From: Symbiodinium sp. CCMP2592 | Lineage: Eukaryota > Sar > Dinophyceae > Suessiales > Symbiodiniaceae | Assembly: GCA_905221615.1 (NCBI GenBank) | Contig: CAJNDT010002846.1 | Location: 1 to 64,000, forward strand | Direction: 5' to 3' | Length of the DNA stretch: 64,000 nt | Shown here: positions 1 through 11,560 of the stretch, in pieces | How the letters are laid out: every line of letters starts with the position of its first letter | Position numbering within the stretch: the first letter of the stretch is position 1 | Program-made: the position numbers and the translations under genes | Notes under the pieces: model-generated | What the model saw: the letters and a program-made list of their open reading frames with translations, nothing else | What the model was told of the DNA's origin: nothing | Databases searched by the model: none

Positions 1-960
1 TAATTACCAAGTATAATACCAGTTGAACCACCTATTGTAAACAGACTGTATGAAAGATATACTATAACAGTTAACATTAGTTGTGAAATAGTATCAGTAG
101 ACATGCATTACTTGTCCAGGGATGTGTAATACCAACTACATGATCGTAACGAACAAGTTGGTAATGATAATATAACCAATGTATTAACCTGTAAAGTTAG
201 CTCTTGTATCACTGTTGCATACTAGTCGTAAACATATGATGTGCCCAAATTAGTTTATCCTAATAGACAAAGACAACTCATAGCCTCATAGCTCATGTTA
301 TCCGATTATAGACAAGTTAACCAAAGACACTAAACATGCAATAAGCCAGTTATTGTTAAACTATTGATTATCGAACGCTGGAAGCGTAGACTTCTGGATT
401 CCCAAAGAACTAAATCATACATTGATAGAACATAGCATCACCTCCAAATATGAACCAAATGCTATTGTATTAAGTGCATATCTGTTAATAACCTTAATTA
501 GTGAAGCATCGCACCTGTTAAGACTGGTAGAATTGTTAATAAGATAGATGATGTAGTCCTAACCGATCTAGATATATAACAAAACTTAGATTATTTTATG
601 GATTGCCATACTAACGGAGATCCCATTATCTTTTCGCTTTACACGAAATTGGTAATGAATACTTGTTGCCGAAAGAGAAATGAAAGAATATACTCAACCT
701 CAACTCGAACCCTGCACACGTCGTGTGGTATGGTGTTGATTTTTTTGATGTCATGCTTCAACAAATTTCAAATGAGTCATCGACACGTGGATTTTGCCAC
801 CCTGCAAATATTTGTATTGGATGCTGGCTGCCGGATGACATTCTTGAACTGAAACAATCAAAAATGAGTGTTTGCCATCTCAAACAAAGTTGCAATACAC
901 CTCAGAAACAACAAGGGGCAAGTCATTTTATTTGGCTATAGCCATGGTTGTTTCCCCCCG
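1..960. other. AT-rich stretch without a gene
   Basis: The first ~600 bases are conspicuously AT-rich compared with the rest of the window and hold no open frame of note. Short ORFs between 598 and 941 have no recognisable motif and overlap in different frames. I see no repeat end or LTR boundary here. The sharp composition change near 950-1050, just before the retroelement remains begin, could mark an insertion boundary. Confidence 0.5.
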
Positions 961-1364
961 TCCCGATCATCATTGAAGTCGTTTTGCTCCAACAACACAT
1001 GCACACACCAGGCTTCCACCCAAAAACTGTTTCCACCCTAACTGTGGGTCGGCAAGGCTAGATGGTGGCCACGTCGAGGTCCTGGAGGAGCGTCCGGTGA
1101 GTGTTGAGTGCAGCCTTGCTTCCGGAGAGCCAATAGTTTTGCGTAGGAGAGTTTCCGTGAGAGCCTGCTTTATCACTGATGTAGAGGGGCTCGTTTGCGC
1201 TACTTTGAGTGCTCTCGTTGCGCCAAGCTGCAACCACGCAATCCTCTCTACCGGCCAAATGGCTCAGAGGGGCTGGCAGGTGTCGATCTGTGCTTCAGGT
1301 GTTGTGGTGTCCTTAAGTAACGGCAACCAAGAAGTGAAGCTAGGAACGACAGTTTACAGCAACG

Positions 1365-2156
1365 TTGGCTGGTGCTACAGCATTCCCACAAAGAGCTACA
1401 GAAGGGCCTTCTCTGCTGAGATCTCGCTCCCGGGCGATGGACGTGGACTGGGGAACGAACTCCGAGGCGGAGGCCGAGGAGGGGATCCCCAGGGCGATGG
1501 ACTTCGCGAACTACCTCACTGGGGTGGTGAGGGGGACGCTGAGCATCGGGACTTGGTCGCGGGTGACTACGCCGAAGTCGACCTCGTCGTCGAGCCAGTC
1601 AACCTCGCCGCCGGAGGATGTGAGGGAGCCGGGCGGGACACCAATGGTGGAGGAGGCGACGCCGTTTCCTCTGGATGTGGAGGAGATCGTCGCCCCGCAG
1701 GTCTCTGTCACGACAGAGGCACAGGGAGCTCAGGAGCTGGGCGAGGAGATCGCTGGTCCAGCTGTGAGCCTTACCGCGACAGTCGAGGAGCTCCCGAAGG
1801 TTCCAAGGCCGAAGAAAAGGCCTCAACTTCCGGTGTTACCATACCCGGCCACTTCTCTGACACCACAGGAGACAAGGGCAGAAGTGCAGCCGGTGGCAAA
1901 GGCAGCGGCTCTGGGGTGGGGCCTCCATGGCCTCAATCTTCCGAGGCCTCCTCCGGCGATCGTTTTGAGGCCAAGGTTGGTGGATCTCAATCCCCCGCCA
2001 TCGCCGCCAGTGGGACCGCTGGTGGAGACGAGGCCGGGGAGACGTCTGCCGGAGCCGCCAGCAGTTCCGAGAAGGTCGAGGACACCGGTGAGGCGGAGGA
2101 CCAGGCCGAGAGGATCACGGAGCCCGGCCTCGGAGAGCGATCTGGAGCTCCTGTAG
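1365..2156 (+). pseudogene. Copia-type element 1: Pro/Glu-rich linker fragment of the polyprotein
   Basis: This 263-codon open frame begins at an ATG and is rich in Pro, Glu, Ser and Arg, with a basic RRSRTPVRRR-type patch near the end. It lies just upstream of, and in a different frame from, the integrase segment starting near 2160. It looks like the low-complexity linker preceding integrase in long dinoflagellate copia polyproteins. A competing overlapping frame (1097-2671) covers the same DNA but is Gly/Arg-rich here and becomes convincing only after ~2160, so I read a frameshift near 2156. No gag or protease is seen upstream, so the element appears 5'-truncated. The role is inferred from position. 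Confidence 0.45.
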
Positions 2157-2159
2157 GTG

Positions 2160-2671
2160 CCAGCCCGGAGTTTTATGATGGAAAGGAAAAGAGCGCCGAA
2201 CCTTCTGATGCGTGGTGGATTGCAAGTGACAGAGATGTGCTTCCTAAGTTCAGCTTGTTTGAGCATGAGTTGCGGTCGCATGTTCCATACAGCAGTTCCT
2301 GCGAAGTGTGCGTGAGAGCTAGGGGTTTGAAGAAAGCCCGCCAAAGGACCGATGTGCACCAGAACGAGGTACAGCTTGATCAGTTCTGGCATGGGTCGCT
2401 GAAGTTCTTGATCATTGTGCATTCTAGGTCTTTTGCCATAGGTTGCGTGAATGGTGATAGGCCGAAGGAAGCGATTGTTGCAGACATGTCTCAGTGGCTT
2501 TTGCATCTCGGTTTGTCCAACAAAGACTGCCTCTTCACTTGTGACGCTGAGGGTTACATGCGTGCGTTGTGGCAGCAGCTCCTGCAGGATCACCCAGATT
2601 CCAAGGTACCATCGAGCAGTTCGCAGCAGGCCGTCACGCCCCTGTGGCGGAACGCGGGGTTCGAGCTTTGA
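2160..2671 (+). pseudogene. Copia-type element 1: integrase, N-terminal part
   Basis: The frame carries a zinc-binding-like pattern, H-x4-H-x7-C-x2-C (HELRSH...CEVC), followed by an integrase-type catalytic core. The first catalytic Asp is at 2378-2380 (VQLDQFW) and the second at 2542-2544 (FTCDAEG). The third acidic residue is not in this frame; it appears in the next frame at 2650-2652 (VAERG). Taken across both frames the Asp-Glu spacing is 35 residues, giving DDx35E, the retroviral/LTR integrase signature. The frame must therefore shift near 2595-2610, and the overlap region is a break inside one enzyme. I see no convincing slippery heptamer, so mutation is likelier than programmed shifting. 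Confidence 0.7.
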
Positions 2672-5600
2672 GAGAAGTTGCCAGCGGGATTTTGTTGCAG
2701 ATGCAGGACAGCTTTGTTGGGTTGAGGAACAATCGGAAAGCCTTTAGCTTGTTGTTTGCCCATGCTTGCGCAGTGCATAACAGATACAACACCATGTCTG
2801 GATCCATGTTGTCACCTTTGCAGAGACTGAGAGGGAACCAGCACAAAGCACACCAAACCTACGTTTTCGGTGGGACTGTTCTTGTTGCGCCACCACCAAG
2901 CAAAGCAGCAGCAATCACAGGTCGATTTGCGTATGGAGCCTACCTGGGACCTGTTCTGGGGAAGGCTTCACATTGGGCTTCGATCCAGCTGAGGCCGGGA
3001 GAGGTTGAGATCCTGCCATCACCTGCTGTGAAGATGTTGTTGCCAGTGAGATACGACCTTGAGTTGCTTGGGTTGCTTGGGAAGAGGTCTGGGAGCATTG
3101 TGCATCGACCGCCGCGCTTGCCTGACATTGAGCGTGTCGATGATGAGTTGACCGTGTTGCCGTTGAGCTTGACTGAAGATGGGAACCCTCCAAAGGATTG
3201 GTTGCTTGAGCATGGTCGAACCCGTCGTTGCTTGGCTTGTGAGCGTGGCATGTTCCATGGAGTGAAACATTCAGTGACCTGTCGGAAGCGTTATCGTGCG
3301 TGGCTTGAGGAGCAGCGTGAGAATCAGCCGGCAGCCGCCGGACGACAGGGAGGCGAGGAACCTTCAGACGTAGTGCCAGAGCCCATTGGGATGGATGATG
3401 AGGACCCGAGAGTTGAGGTGGAACTTCCAGATGACTATGATGATGTTGAGGTTCGGGATCCTTGGATGCCATCGGTTGATGATTATCTCCCCTCTGGGTC
3501 ACCTCCTTCTGTAGCTTCTGAGGCCGAGCCTTCGGAGGAACAGGGAGAAGCAGAAGAGGATGAAGCCCGAGGCGTCGGTGAAATCCCGATGGATGTTGAT
3601 GCATGTTGGTCGGTTGCCTCTTATGATGCACTTGATGCTGTTCCACTTGAGTTTGCGGAGAACTTTGCTGTTGGAGTCGAGTGTCGGGCGAGCGTGTTTT
3701 CGAGCATTGAAGATGATGGTTGGACAGAACTGAAGATGCGTGACCGCATCATCTACCTCCAGAAACCTAGTTTCGTGAGGGACGATGCCACTGATAAACC
3801 GCTCGATCCCACGAAGACCCGCGAGGGAATGACCAAGGAGATTCGAGCACTCGATTCACTTCGAGTTGGAGACGTTGTGACCAAGCGCGAGGCGGATGAG
3901 TACTGTCGGGATCATGGGATTCGGATCCTCTCCACTCGGTGGGTTGCGGTGGAGAAGAAGGACGGAGAAACAAAGGAGGACATCGTGCGTGCCAGAGTGG
4001 TCGCACGTGATTACGCCAGCGGTAGTCCTACGGCGGCCGAGCTGGGGATCTCAAGTCCTACCTCGTCCAATGAAGCGTTCCGGTCCTTCCTTGTTTTCGT
4101 CTCTGCGACTGATTCGGACATTGTGCTTGCCGACGTTTCAACAGCCTTCTTGTTTGCGCTCATTGTGTCGCCTGAGTGTGTGATGCTACCACCAAACATT
4201 CGCTTCAGTGACAACTCAAGAGTTTTCATGAAGTTGCGGAAAGCACTTTATGGATTGCGATCGGCGTCACTTGCGTGGTACAAGCATCTGAGCGAGCTTG
4301 TTAAAGAGATGGGCTTGCATGCGTCGGATACAGAGAAGAGCGTGTTTTCGGGAGAGTACGAGTTCAAGGGAAAGAAAGTTTGGATGCTTTTGCTTGCTTA
4401 CGTCGACGATTTGATGATTGCTTGTAAGGACAGAGAAGCAGCACTCAATTTGATCGAGCGCCTGGGGCGTTCGGTGAAGATCAAGGTCACAGGGATCCTG
4501 TCCCGTGACAAGAAGATCGACTTCTTGGGGAGAGTGATCCAGAAGGTTGAATGGGGGCTCATGTTGGGGCTTCCAGAGGGCTACTTCACTTCGGTGTATG
4601 AGTCCTACGGCATAAAACGGGGGAGCCCAACGCCGCCAGATCTTAGAAAAATATTGGATGAATCCCTGGAGAAACCCGATTCCCAGAGACCGTTGTCCAC
4701 AGAAGCGGCGACGAAATATCGCTCAGCAGTGGGCAAGATCAGTTGGGCGGGGCAAACGAGAATAGACTTGACCTACTTCATCAGTGTTCTGAGCCGAGGC
4801 CAGTCAACGCCTTTGGTTGTACATGAAGCCTGCCTTCGGGCTTTCCTCAGGTATCTGATTTCGGTGGATCACCTCAAACAACTCATGAGTGCCGAGGAGT
4901 GTTCTGGAAGGGTCGAAGCTTACGTCGATTCGAACTGGGCCCCCGAACGGAATAACGATCGGAGGTCCCTGTCGGGATGTGTTATCCTCGTCGATGGCTT
5001 CCCCATCAAGGCATTTACCCGGACACAGACCAGCGTGGCAATGTCGAGCGCAGAAGCAGAGTTGGTTGCGATCACCGAGGGAGCCAAGGAAGCGGTAGGA
5101 GTTGGTGCTTTGGTTCAGCACATCTGGGGAATGTTTCGCACCTGTCAGGAGCCACCCGCGATCTACTCAGACTCGCAAGCCGCCATCAATATTGGATCCA
5201 TGCATGGTTTGCTTCGTCGAGTCAGGCACATTGATCTTCGCGTGTGTTGGACTCAGGCTGCGATTCAGGATAAGTTGATTACGTTGTCTTGGGTTCCTGG
5301 AGCCCAGAACCCCGCTGATATCTTCACGAAAGCGCTGGGAAAGCCACAAGTGCATTGGGAAAAGCTTGGGATCATCGAGCATCTGCCGCGGCAATCTCTC
5401 TTGTTGCTTGACCTTGATTTTGATAACGAGGTGCTCTGCACGATGCTTGGAAGAGTGGTGTCTGCCCCCGTCCTTGAGCGCTTTAGTCGCCAGCTTGACG
5501 AGGTGAACCCTTTGAGAAACCGTTGGGTTGTGGTTGAGTTCTGCACCTCAGTGAACTCCGGCATGAAGGTTTCTGCCGAGGCCTTCAGAGATCTGAAGGT

Positions 5601-6180
5601 GATTTGCATCACGGAAGAGGAGAATGGACTGTCTGAGGACACTATCGCGTTGACTCGAAGCTTTATCGTGCGCATGGTTGAACACAAGGTGCGTGTGCTT
5701 GTTTGGTCTTCGACCCCGTGCACAGGTGGATGCTTGTGGCAGCATCTTCATATGGGCAGAGCTGGACACGATGCCCGCCTCAGGAAACTGTGGGGCATCC
5801 AGCGCATGCTTTGGAAGAACCTCTGCCTGTTGGTGTCGCCAGTTGAAGGGATTAGTGCCGAGCTTCAGCCGTACTTTGCAGTCGAGTGGCCCAAGACGTG
5901 CCAGTACTGGAGTTGGAAAGACGTTAAGAAGGTGCTTGCGAGCCGCGAGCGTCCTGTGATTACCAGCTTCGTTGATGGCTGTGCTGTCGGCATGATTGGA
6001 GCAGATGGAGCATTGATTCACAAGCGTTGGCGCGTGGACACCGACTTCGAGCCACTTGCTTGCGCGTTGAACAGCATTCGTTGCACCAAGGACCATGTTC
6101 CTTCCGAGAACTTCAATCTTCGCGAGACGCAGCACTACCCTGTTGCCTTGTGTGACAAAGTGTTGCAATCTTTGAAGTGA
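2569..6180 (+). pseudogene. Copia-type element 1: integrase C-terminus, reverse transcriptase, RNase H and C-terminal extension
   Basis: A 1203-codon open frame whose first ~12 codons are probably not native (see the integrase frameshift). Order: end of integrase with catalytic Glu near codon 28; Glu/Asp-rich linker (~250-350); Ty1/copia reverse transcriptase (~400-720), with LADVSTAFL for the first catalytic Asp, KALYGLRSASLAWYKHL, and YVDD at codons 611-614 (4399-4410); RNase H (~780-930), with YVDSNWA, SSAEAELVA, YSDSQAA and the copia-typical NPADIFTKAL. A ~260-residue C-terminal extension follows (see separate entry). RT-RNase H is intact, but the polyprotein as a whole is not because the frame is broken within integrase. 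The order IN-RT-RH is diagnostic of Pseudoviridae (Ty1/copia). No LTR pair could be found by eye. Confidence 0.85.
5400..6180 (+). other. C-terminal methyltransferase-like extension of element 1 polyprotein
   Basis: After RNase H the same frame continues for ~260 residues. A beta-strand-like RWVVVEFCTS is followed by VICITEEENG, and then by VRVLVWSSTPCTGG. The spacing (strand, acidic end of a second strand, then a strand ending in P-C) resembles a Rossmann-fold methyltransferase in which a Pro-Cys would sit at the catalytic loop, as in cytosine-5 DNA methyltransferases. Cytosine methyltransferases are known to have been captured by dinoflagellate retrotransposons, which makes this plausible, but the motifs here are not canonical PPCQ and I cannot confirm the fold. 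Confidence 0.35.
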
Positions 6181-6286
6181 GCCCAATACGTCGCGTCCTC
6201 AGCTTAGACTCAGAGACGCCGCAGACCCGCAGCTGGTAACCTCGAGCTGAGTGCCAGTTAGAGTTTCTTTCTTTTAGTGACGAGCC

Positions 6287-6568
6287 ATGGACGAGCTTCT
6301 TTGGCTTCTACTTGCCACGGCAACAGTGTCCGCTGCGGTGGCCAGTTTGGTCACTTGGTGCTTGGTTGCTCCCCGGAAGTCGGTTAGTTTGAAAACGCAA
6401 GTCAGACTTGACGATCCGGATGAGTCAGAAGAAGATCTTTCGACAGCTTTGCCTACTACAACTTTGGACGAACACAGCAAGTTCTTTCTTTCCTCAGCTG
6501 GCAAGACTTTGCACCTCTTTCCAACGTGCCCAGGTCGCCACGCCAGGCTGAAGACCTTTCGGGTGTGA
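6287..6568 (+). CDS. Small membrane-anchored ORF downstream of element 1 pol
   Basis: A 93-codon ORF starts 106 bases after the pol stop. Residues ~4-28 form a hydrophobic segment (LLWLLLATATVSAAVASL...), i.e. one membrane helix or signal anchor, followed by an acidic linker. A short motif GKTLHLFPTCPG near residue 72 could bind metal through His and Cys. The start ATG at 6287 is the only good one in frame. It may be an accessory ORF of the retroelement, since it sits immediately 3' of pol on the same strand. No function is assigned. Confidence 0.45.
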   Translation: MDELLWLLLATATVSAAVASLVTWCLVAPRKSVSLKTQVRLDDPDESEEDLSTALPTTTLDEHSKFFLSSAGKTLHLFPTCPGRHARLKTFRV

Positions 6569-8206
6569 ATCAATTGCATCAACCACCTTGATTCTGCGCC
6601 AACTGTCGGAACGAAGCAACCTCCAAGAGGGGGTAAAGGAATTCGACACCGTTGATGTGGGATGGAGCTTGCTTCGCATGGTTGCTTAAGTAAGTTGTCG
6701 TTTGTTTTTGCCCTGAAGAACCAACACCTGTCAGCAGCGAGAGCAAAAGTGTTTCAAGTCGAGTTTTCTTTCACGTCTGAGCAAGTAGAGAATTTCATGC
6801 AGAACGGCATGGTATTTGCATGTTTTGAGCATGTCTGAAGAGTCTTGAGCTTGTTTTGTGCCAACTGCCTCAAGGATGAGACTGCAGTTTGAAAGGATCC
6901 TCAGGGAATCTTTGTGAAGTGCTTGAAGTGCTTAGCAGAAGCACTAGTGTCTCTGAGGGGCCTGAGTTGGTTGTGCGAGTTTGGTTGCAAGCTGTAGTTC
7001 AGAAGTTTTGCTGCAGTGAAAGCGTGACCGAACTGCTTGGCTCAAGCGCGAGTGTGAAAAAGAAGTCCGAGTGCAACGCTTCGCTTTGCAGTTTGTCCTG
7101 AGCCACTTCGTGAAGTTCGTTTTCCGACTGGGAGAGCTTCGTGAGCTTTTGGTTGCAACTTCAAGGTTTTGAACTTGGTTGTGACGGTCTCGAAGTTTTT
7201 CGGTCTCCCACTCCTTCCCACGGTCAACAACAGCTGCGCATTCAGTCCAAGGTGAAAACGTCACGAACAACCGGATTGCGCTGTACAGGCTCAGGTTTAC
7301 GAAAGGCGGTTTGAAGCAGACATAGATGCCCAAGTCATAGCCCCAACGTCTCTTTGAGACTGTCGAAGCTTTCCAAAAACGGCAAACATATTTTGGCCTC
7401 CAAACCTGTGCTTCAGCTGGAAAAGTCGCACATGGAAATGCATGAGCTGCTCCATGCGGGGCGCCTTCTTTTCAGAGGAAGGGCCTACAGTGTTGAAGGA
7501 GCGTCTTCCAACAACACGTCGGAAACTCGCGAAAAACCCATCTATCTTCTGGGTTCCTCCAACTCTTGGCTGCTCCTTAGTGGTCTCCAACCCACAAGCT
7601 TCAACCCAGCAGCGTCTACTAAAGGCTCGTCAGAGTCCAAAAGCAGAGCTGACCACATCTCTTCAACAGAAATGGGGCCGCCTCCACCTTGACCCTTTCG
7701 AGTGACGGTAGCCCAAACCGAAACGAAATCTCATCCAGCTTGACATCTGCGCTGCACCCTCCAACCACGATGGCGTCGTTCATCTGGTCGATAGTCGGCA
7801 CGAAGTGCTGGTTGAAGGTCTCGAAAAGCGTTCAGATCCACGTCTAGAAGCAAGCTGCAGTCGTCTGGTGAGAGCTGGAGCTGGGAAGAGTAGAGCCAGA
7901 GAGCTCCTGCAATGGCCTTGAGATGAAGTCTCTGGCCACCAAACAAGTCCACGTCCACGTTTGTAAGAGCTACAGTCTTCCTGCACACTTTGCAGCGCCA
8001 GTTGCAAGCATCTCCACAAGGCTCCAACTTCCACTTGGAACTCTGGCAACTGCAAGTTCGAGCTGCAGGAGCTTCACTGCAAAAGTCTTTCTCGATGAGA
8101 ACCTTTGCAATCTCTACAAAAGAGACTTCAAGGATCTCAGCCAAAGGAAGTTCTCTTTCAGTTTTGTGTCTTGGAAGGAAGTCGACCTCTCTTTCTTGTT
8201 GGACTG
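6569..8206. other. Non-coding tail of element 1; no gene seen
   Basis: Only short overlapping ORFs on both strands, none with a recognisable motif. The stretch could contain the 3' UTR and LTR of element 1, but no matching copy is seen upstream of the element, so LTR boundaries cannot be placed. Confidence 0.4.
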
Positions 8207-9735
8207 CTGTGGGGGTTCTCTGATGTGTTCTACGTTTTTTGTTGTTTTCCGGGCCCCGAAAATGGACTTGTAAAGCTCGTCGAAAGTGTGGCAGGGTAGG
8301 AAAGCCCTGGACGGAGGTTTTCAGGCCTGGAGAAGTGTTGGAAGGGACTTAGCAAGGCTGCAGTGCATGAATAGTAGACGTCTTCAAATAGTGCCCGAAC
8401 AGTGCCGAAATAGTGCCCGAACTAGTGCCCGGATGAACTCTTCATAGTGCCCAAATGATTTTTCGCGAAGAAAAAGGAGATTTTCTTTCCTTTACGAAAG
8501 GAAATATATTTGGGCACTATGAAGAGTTCATTCGGGCACTATTTCGAGCACTATTTCGGTACTATTCGGGCACTATTCGGGCACTATGCTAGGTGGAGGC
8601 TTGGGCGGCATTATCTGGAGGGCTAAGGGTTGGAAGGCTGCAGGACCACCAAAACACTGGGAATGCGCACAAAGAATAGGAATTTATGCTGTAGGAGGCA
8701 TTGGAAGTGATCTGCGGGGCAGGGTTTTGGAATGCAAAAGGGGGAGTTTAGGAAAGGATCTGCAGAGTTTAGGGCAGGATCTGCAAGGCAGGCTTTGGGG
8801 GAGGGTCCGCAAGCAAGCGTTTGGAGGAGCATACACGAAAAACATGAGGGGTGGCATGTGCAAAAAATTGTAAGGTAGTCTATCTAGAAGTTTACGGGGG
8901 CCTTGGCCATGCGAGGGTTTAGGGAAAGATCAGGCAGGACTTCGGGGAGGATCTATAACGAGACTTTATGAAGGAGTTATGGTTTTTATCGAGTGCAGCA
9001 GCAGTCAGTCATTGACAGTCTTCTTGTTTGCATATTCAGAAACCTCCCCCCCGCCCCCTCAATTTCAATGTGTGCCGCAATGTGTGCCGCAATGCTCATT
9101 GGGCGCTTCTATGTAAACATTGAATTTGGGGGGAGCGGGGGGTCTGGAAGGTTTCAAGATTTGTGGACAAACAATTCCAAAATTGTACTATCGCGCGAGG
9201 CCATTTTCAGTGTTCGAAAAACCACGAAAACTGTAGGACGCATTAAGGTACCCCCATAGTCAGTTGCCGCCTTGCTTGCCATGCTGTGGTATTTATGACA
9301 AGTAGTTGTCATGACATCATGGTCAACAGTCTCAAGCTGACCACGCACAGACCCCGCGCATAGCTACAAGGTTGTTTTTCGAGCAAAGTTCCAATCCAAT
9401 TGGGAGCGTCTTTGTCCAAAGGTTTTCGATCCATTCTAGAGCCCATTTTCGAGCTCCAAAAACGAAGCCCAAAATGGGGTCTCCCCTAATAGTTTCCAAT
9501 CAGGCGGTCTCAGCTTTGGGAACCAATTTTTGGCCTCAAAATGGGGACCAACCCGAGCTCGAAAACTGCGGAATTCTGCGAGGGAGACGTGTTTGAAGCT
9601 TTACCAAAGTTTTGCCCGACATGCGGCGACCAGTGTCCCGAGCGACCGCGTCTGTTGAAATCAATCAAAACGCTCCGTTGCTACCCTGGTGATTGGGCTT
9701 GTGCTGCTTAAGCACCGTTGTTTGCCACTGTAACT
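8207..9735. repeat. Tandem 1.5-kb repeat, unit 1
   Basis: First of two directly repeated units. It opens with CTGTGGGGGTNCTCTGATG and closes with GTTTGCCACTGTAACT. Corresponding positions are offset by 1527 bases near the start and 1541 in the middle, so only small indels separate the units. The identical 88-codon ORF in both (8993-9259 here) has no coding character. The unit holds a long hairpin (8386-8577) and a second inverted pair at ~9043-9158 (C-rich arm, then G-rich arm, each followed or preceded by CAATTT/AAATTG). Confidence 0.9.
8386..8577. repeat. Long imperfect hairpin in unit 1
   Basis: Two ~70-base arms (8386-8455, 8508-8577) are inverted copies built from repeated AGTGCCCGAA units. 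The ~52-base loop itself contains a small palindrome, TTTCCTTT-acg-AAAGGAAA. It could form a long cruciform or RNA hairpin, foldback- or MITE-like. Confidence 0.85.
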
Positions 9736-11276
9736 GTGGGGGTACTCTGATGTGTCCTACGTTTTTTGTTGTTTTCCGGGCCCCGAAAATGGGCTCGTAA
9801 AGCTCGTCGAAAGTGTGGCAGGGTAGGGAAGCCCTGGACGGAGGTTTTCAGGCCTGGAGAAGTGTTGGGAGGGACTTGGCAAGGCTGCGGTGCATGAATA
9901 GTAGACGCCTTCAAATAGTGCCCGAATAGTGCCCGAATAGTGCCCGAAATAGTGCCCGAACTAGTGCCCGAATGAACCCTTCATAGTGCCCAAATGATTT
10001 TTCGCGAAGAAAAAGGAGATTTTCCTTCCTTTACGAAAGGAAATGTATTTGGGCACTATGAAGGGTTCATTCGGGCACTATTTCGGGCACTATTTCGGGC
10101 ACTATTCGGGCACTATTCGGGCACTATGCCAGGTGGAGGCTTGGGCGGCATTATCTGGAGGGCTAAGGGTTGGGAGGCCTGCAGGACCACCAAAACACTG
10201 GGAATGCGCACGAAGAATAGGAATTTGTGCTGCAGGAGGCATTGGGGAGTGATCTGTGGGGCAGGGTTTGGAATGCAAAAGGGGGGGTTTAGGGAAGGAT
10301 CTGCAGAGTTTAGGGCAGGATCTGCAAGGCAGGCTTTGGGGGAGGGTCCGCAAGCAAGCGTTTGGAGGAGCATACACGAAAAACATGAGGGGTGGCATGT
10401 GCAAAAAATTGTAGGGTAGTCTATCTACAAGTTTACGGGGGCCTTGGCCATGCGAGGGTTTAGGGAAAGATCAGGCAGGACTTCGGGGAGGATCTATAAC
10501 GAGACTTTATGAAGGAGTTATGGTTTTTATCGAGTGCAGCAGCAGTCAGTCATTGACAGTCTTCTTGTTTGCATATTCAGAAACCTCCCCCCCGCCCCCT
10601 CAATTTCAATGTGTGCCGCAATGTGTGCCGCAATGCTCATTGGGCGCTTCTATGTAAACATTGAATTTGGGGGGAGCGGGGGGTCTGGAAGGTTTCAAGA
10701 TTTGTGGACAAACAATTCCAAAATTGTACTATCGCGCGAGGCCATTTTCAGTGTTCGAAAAACCACGAAAACTGTAGGACGCATTAAGGTACCCCCATAG
10801 TCAGTTGCCGCCTTGCTTGCCATGCTGTGGTATTTATGACAAGTAGTTGTCATGACATCATGGTCAACAGTCTCAAGCTGACCACGCACAGACCCCGCGC
10901 ATAGCTACAAGGTTGTTTTTCGAGCAAAGTTCCAATCCAATTGGGAGCGTCTTTGTCCAAAGGTTTTCGATCCATTCTACAGCCCATTTTCGAGCTCCAA
11001 AAACGAAGCCCAAAATGGGGTCTCCCCTAATAGTTTCCAATCAGGCGGTCTCAGCTTTGGGAACCAATTTTTGGCCTCAAAATGGGGACCAACCCGAGCT
11101 CGAAAACTGCGGAATTTTGCGAGGGAGACGTGTTTGAAGCTTTACCAAAGTTTTGCCCGACATGCGGCGACCAGTGTCCCGAGCGACCGCGTCTGTTGAA
11201 ATCAATCAAAACGCTCCGTTGCTACCCTGGTGATTGGGCTTGTGCTGCTTAAGCACCGTTGTTTGCCACTGTAACT
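9736..11276. repeat. Tandem 1.5-kb repeat, unit 2
   Basis: Second unit, nearly identical to unit 1 and immediately adjacent. Its hairpin arms (9914-9994 and 10047-10127) match each other better than those of unit 1. Its end at 11276 coincides with the start of a coding-like minus-strand fragment, and the last ~70 bases continue that reading frame. The repeat may therefore have grown from the 3' end of that gene. Confidence 0.9.
9914..10127. repeat. Long hairpin in unit 2
   Basis: Counterpart of the unit 1 hairpin with arms of ~81 bases (9914-9994, 10047-10127) and the same loop palindrome. The pair T8439/A8525 in unit 1 is C9978/G10064 here, so both arms changed together. Confidence 0.85.
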
Positions 11277-11560
11277 TAACCTGTTGACGGCGAGTGTACT
11301 CCACTTCCTCCACTTCGACAGCTAGACCTGCAGAACCAGAAGCAGGCTCACCTTGAGGCTCTTCGTCGTCTTGAATGATCACCGGACCAGCTGAGCTCGA
11401 TGCAGACTGTTGCTGCTCCTAGTTACTGTCAGCCTCACTGTCTTCCGCCCTGTCTAGGTGTTCGCCGTTTGCCGATCCGCGATCGGACTCTTTGGTCACG
11501 ACCTGCAGGGCCCATAGACACTCGTCCACCAGACCACTGACTGGCCATGGCACTGTGCGC
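11206..11560 (-). pseudogene. Acidic protein fragment, minus strand
   Basis: Read on the minus strand, ~11560 to 11206 gives a coding-like acidic segment (GLVDECLWALQVVTKESD..., then after one stop EQQQSASSSAGPVIIQDDEE..., VEVEEVEYTRRQQV). One in-frame TAG lies at 11419-11421. The frame crosses the 11276 repeat junction and ends at TGA 11206-11208. No family is recognised. Composition and frame continuity suggest the C-terminal part of a decayed gene, with upstream exons not identified. Confidence 0.35.

Noticed and set aside
1097..2156. N-terminal 350 codons of the 524-codon frame
   Set aside because: Gly/Arg-rich shadow of the Pro/Glu-rich frame 1365-2156; only the part after 2160 has integrase character.
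8993..9259. 88-codon ORF conserved in both tandem repeats
   Set aside because: Identity comes from the recent duplication of the whole unit; composition is not coding-like and it spans a C-rich/G-rich inverted pair.
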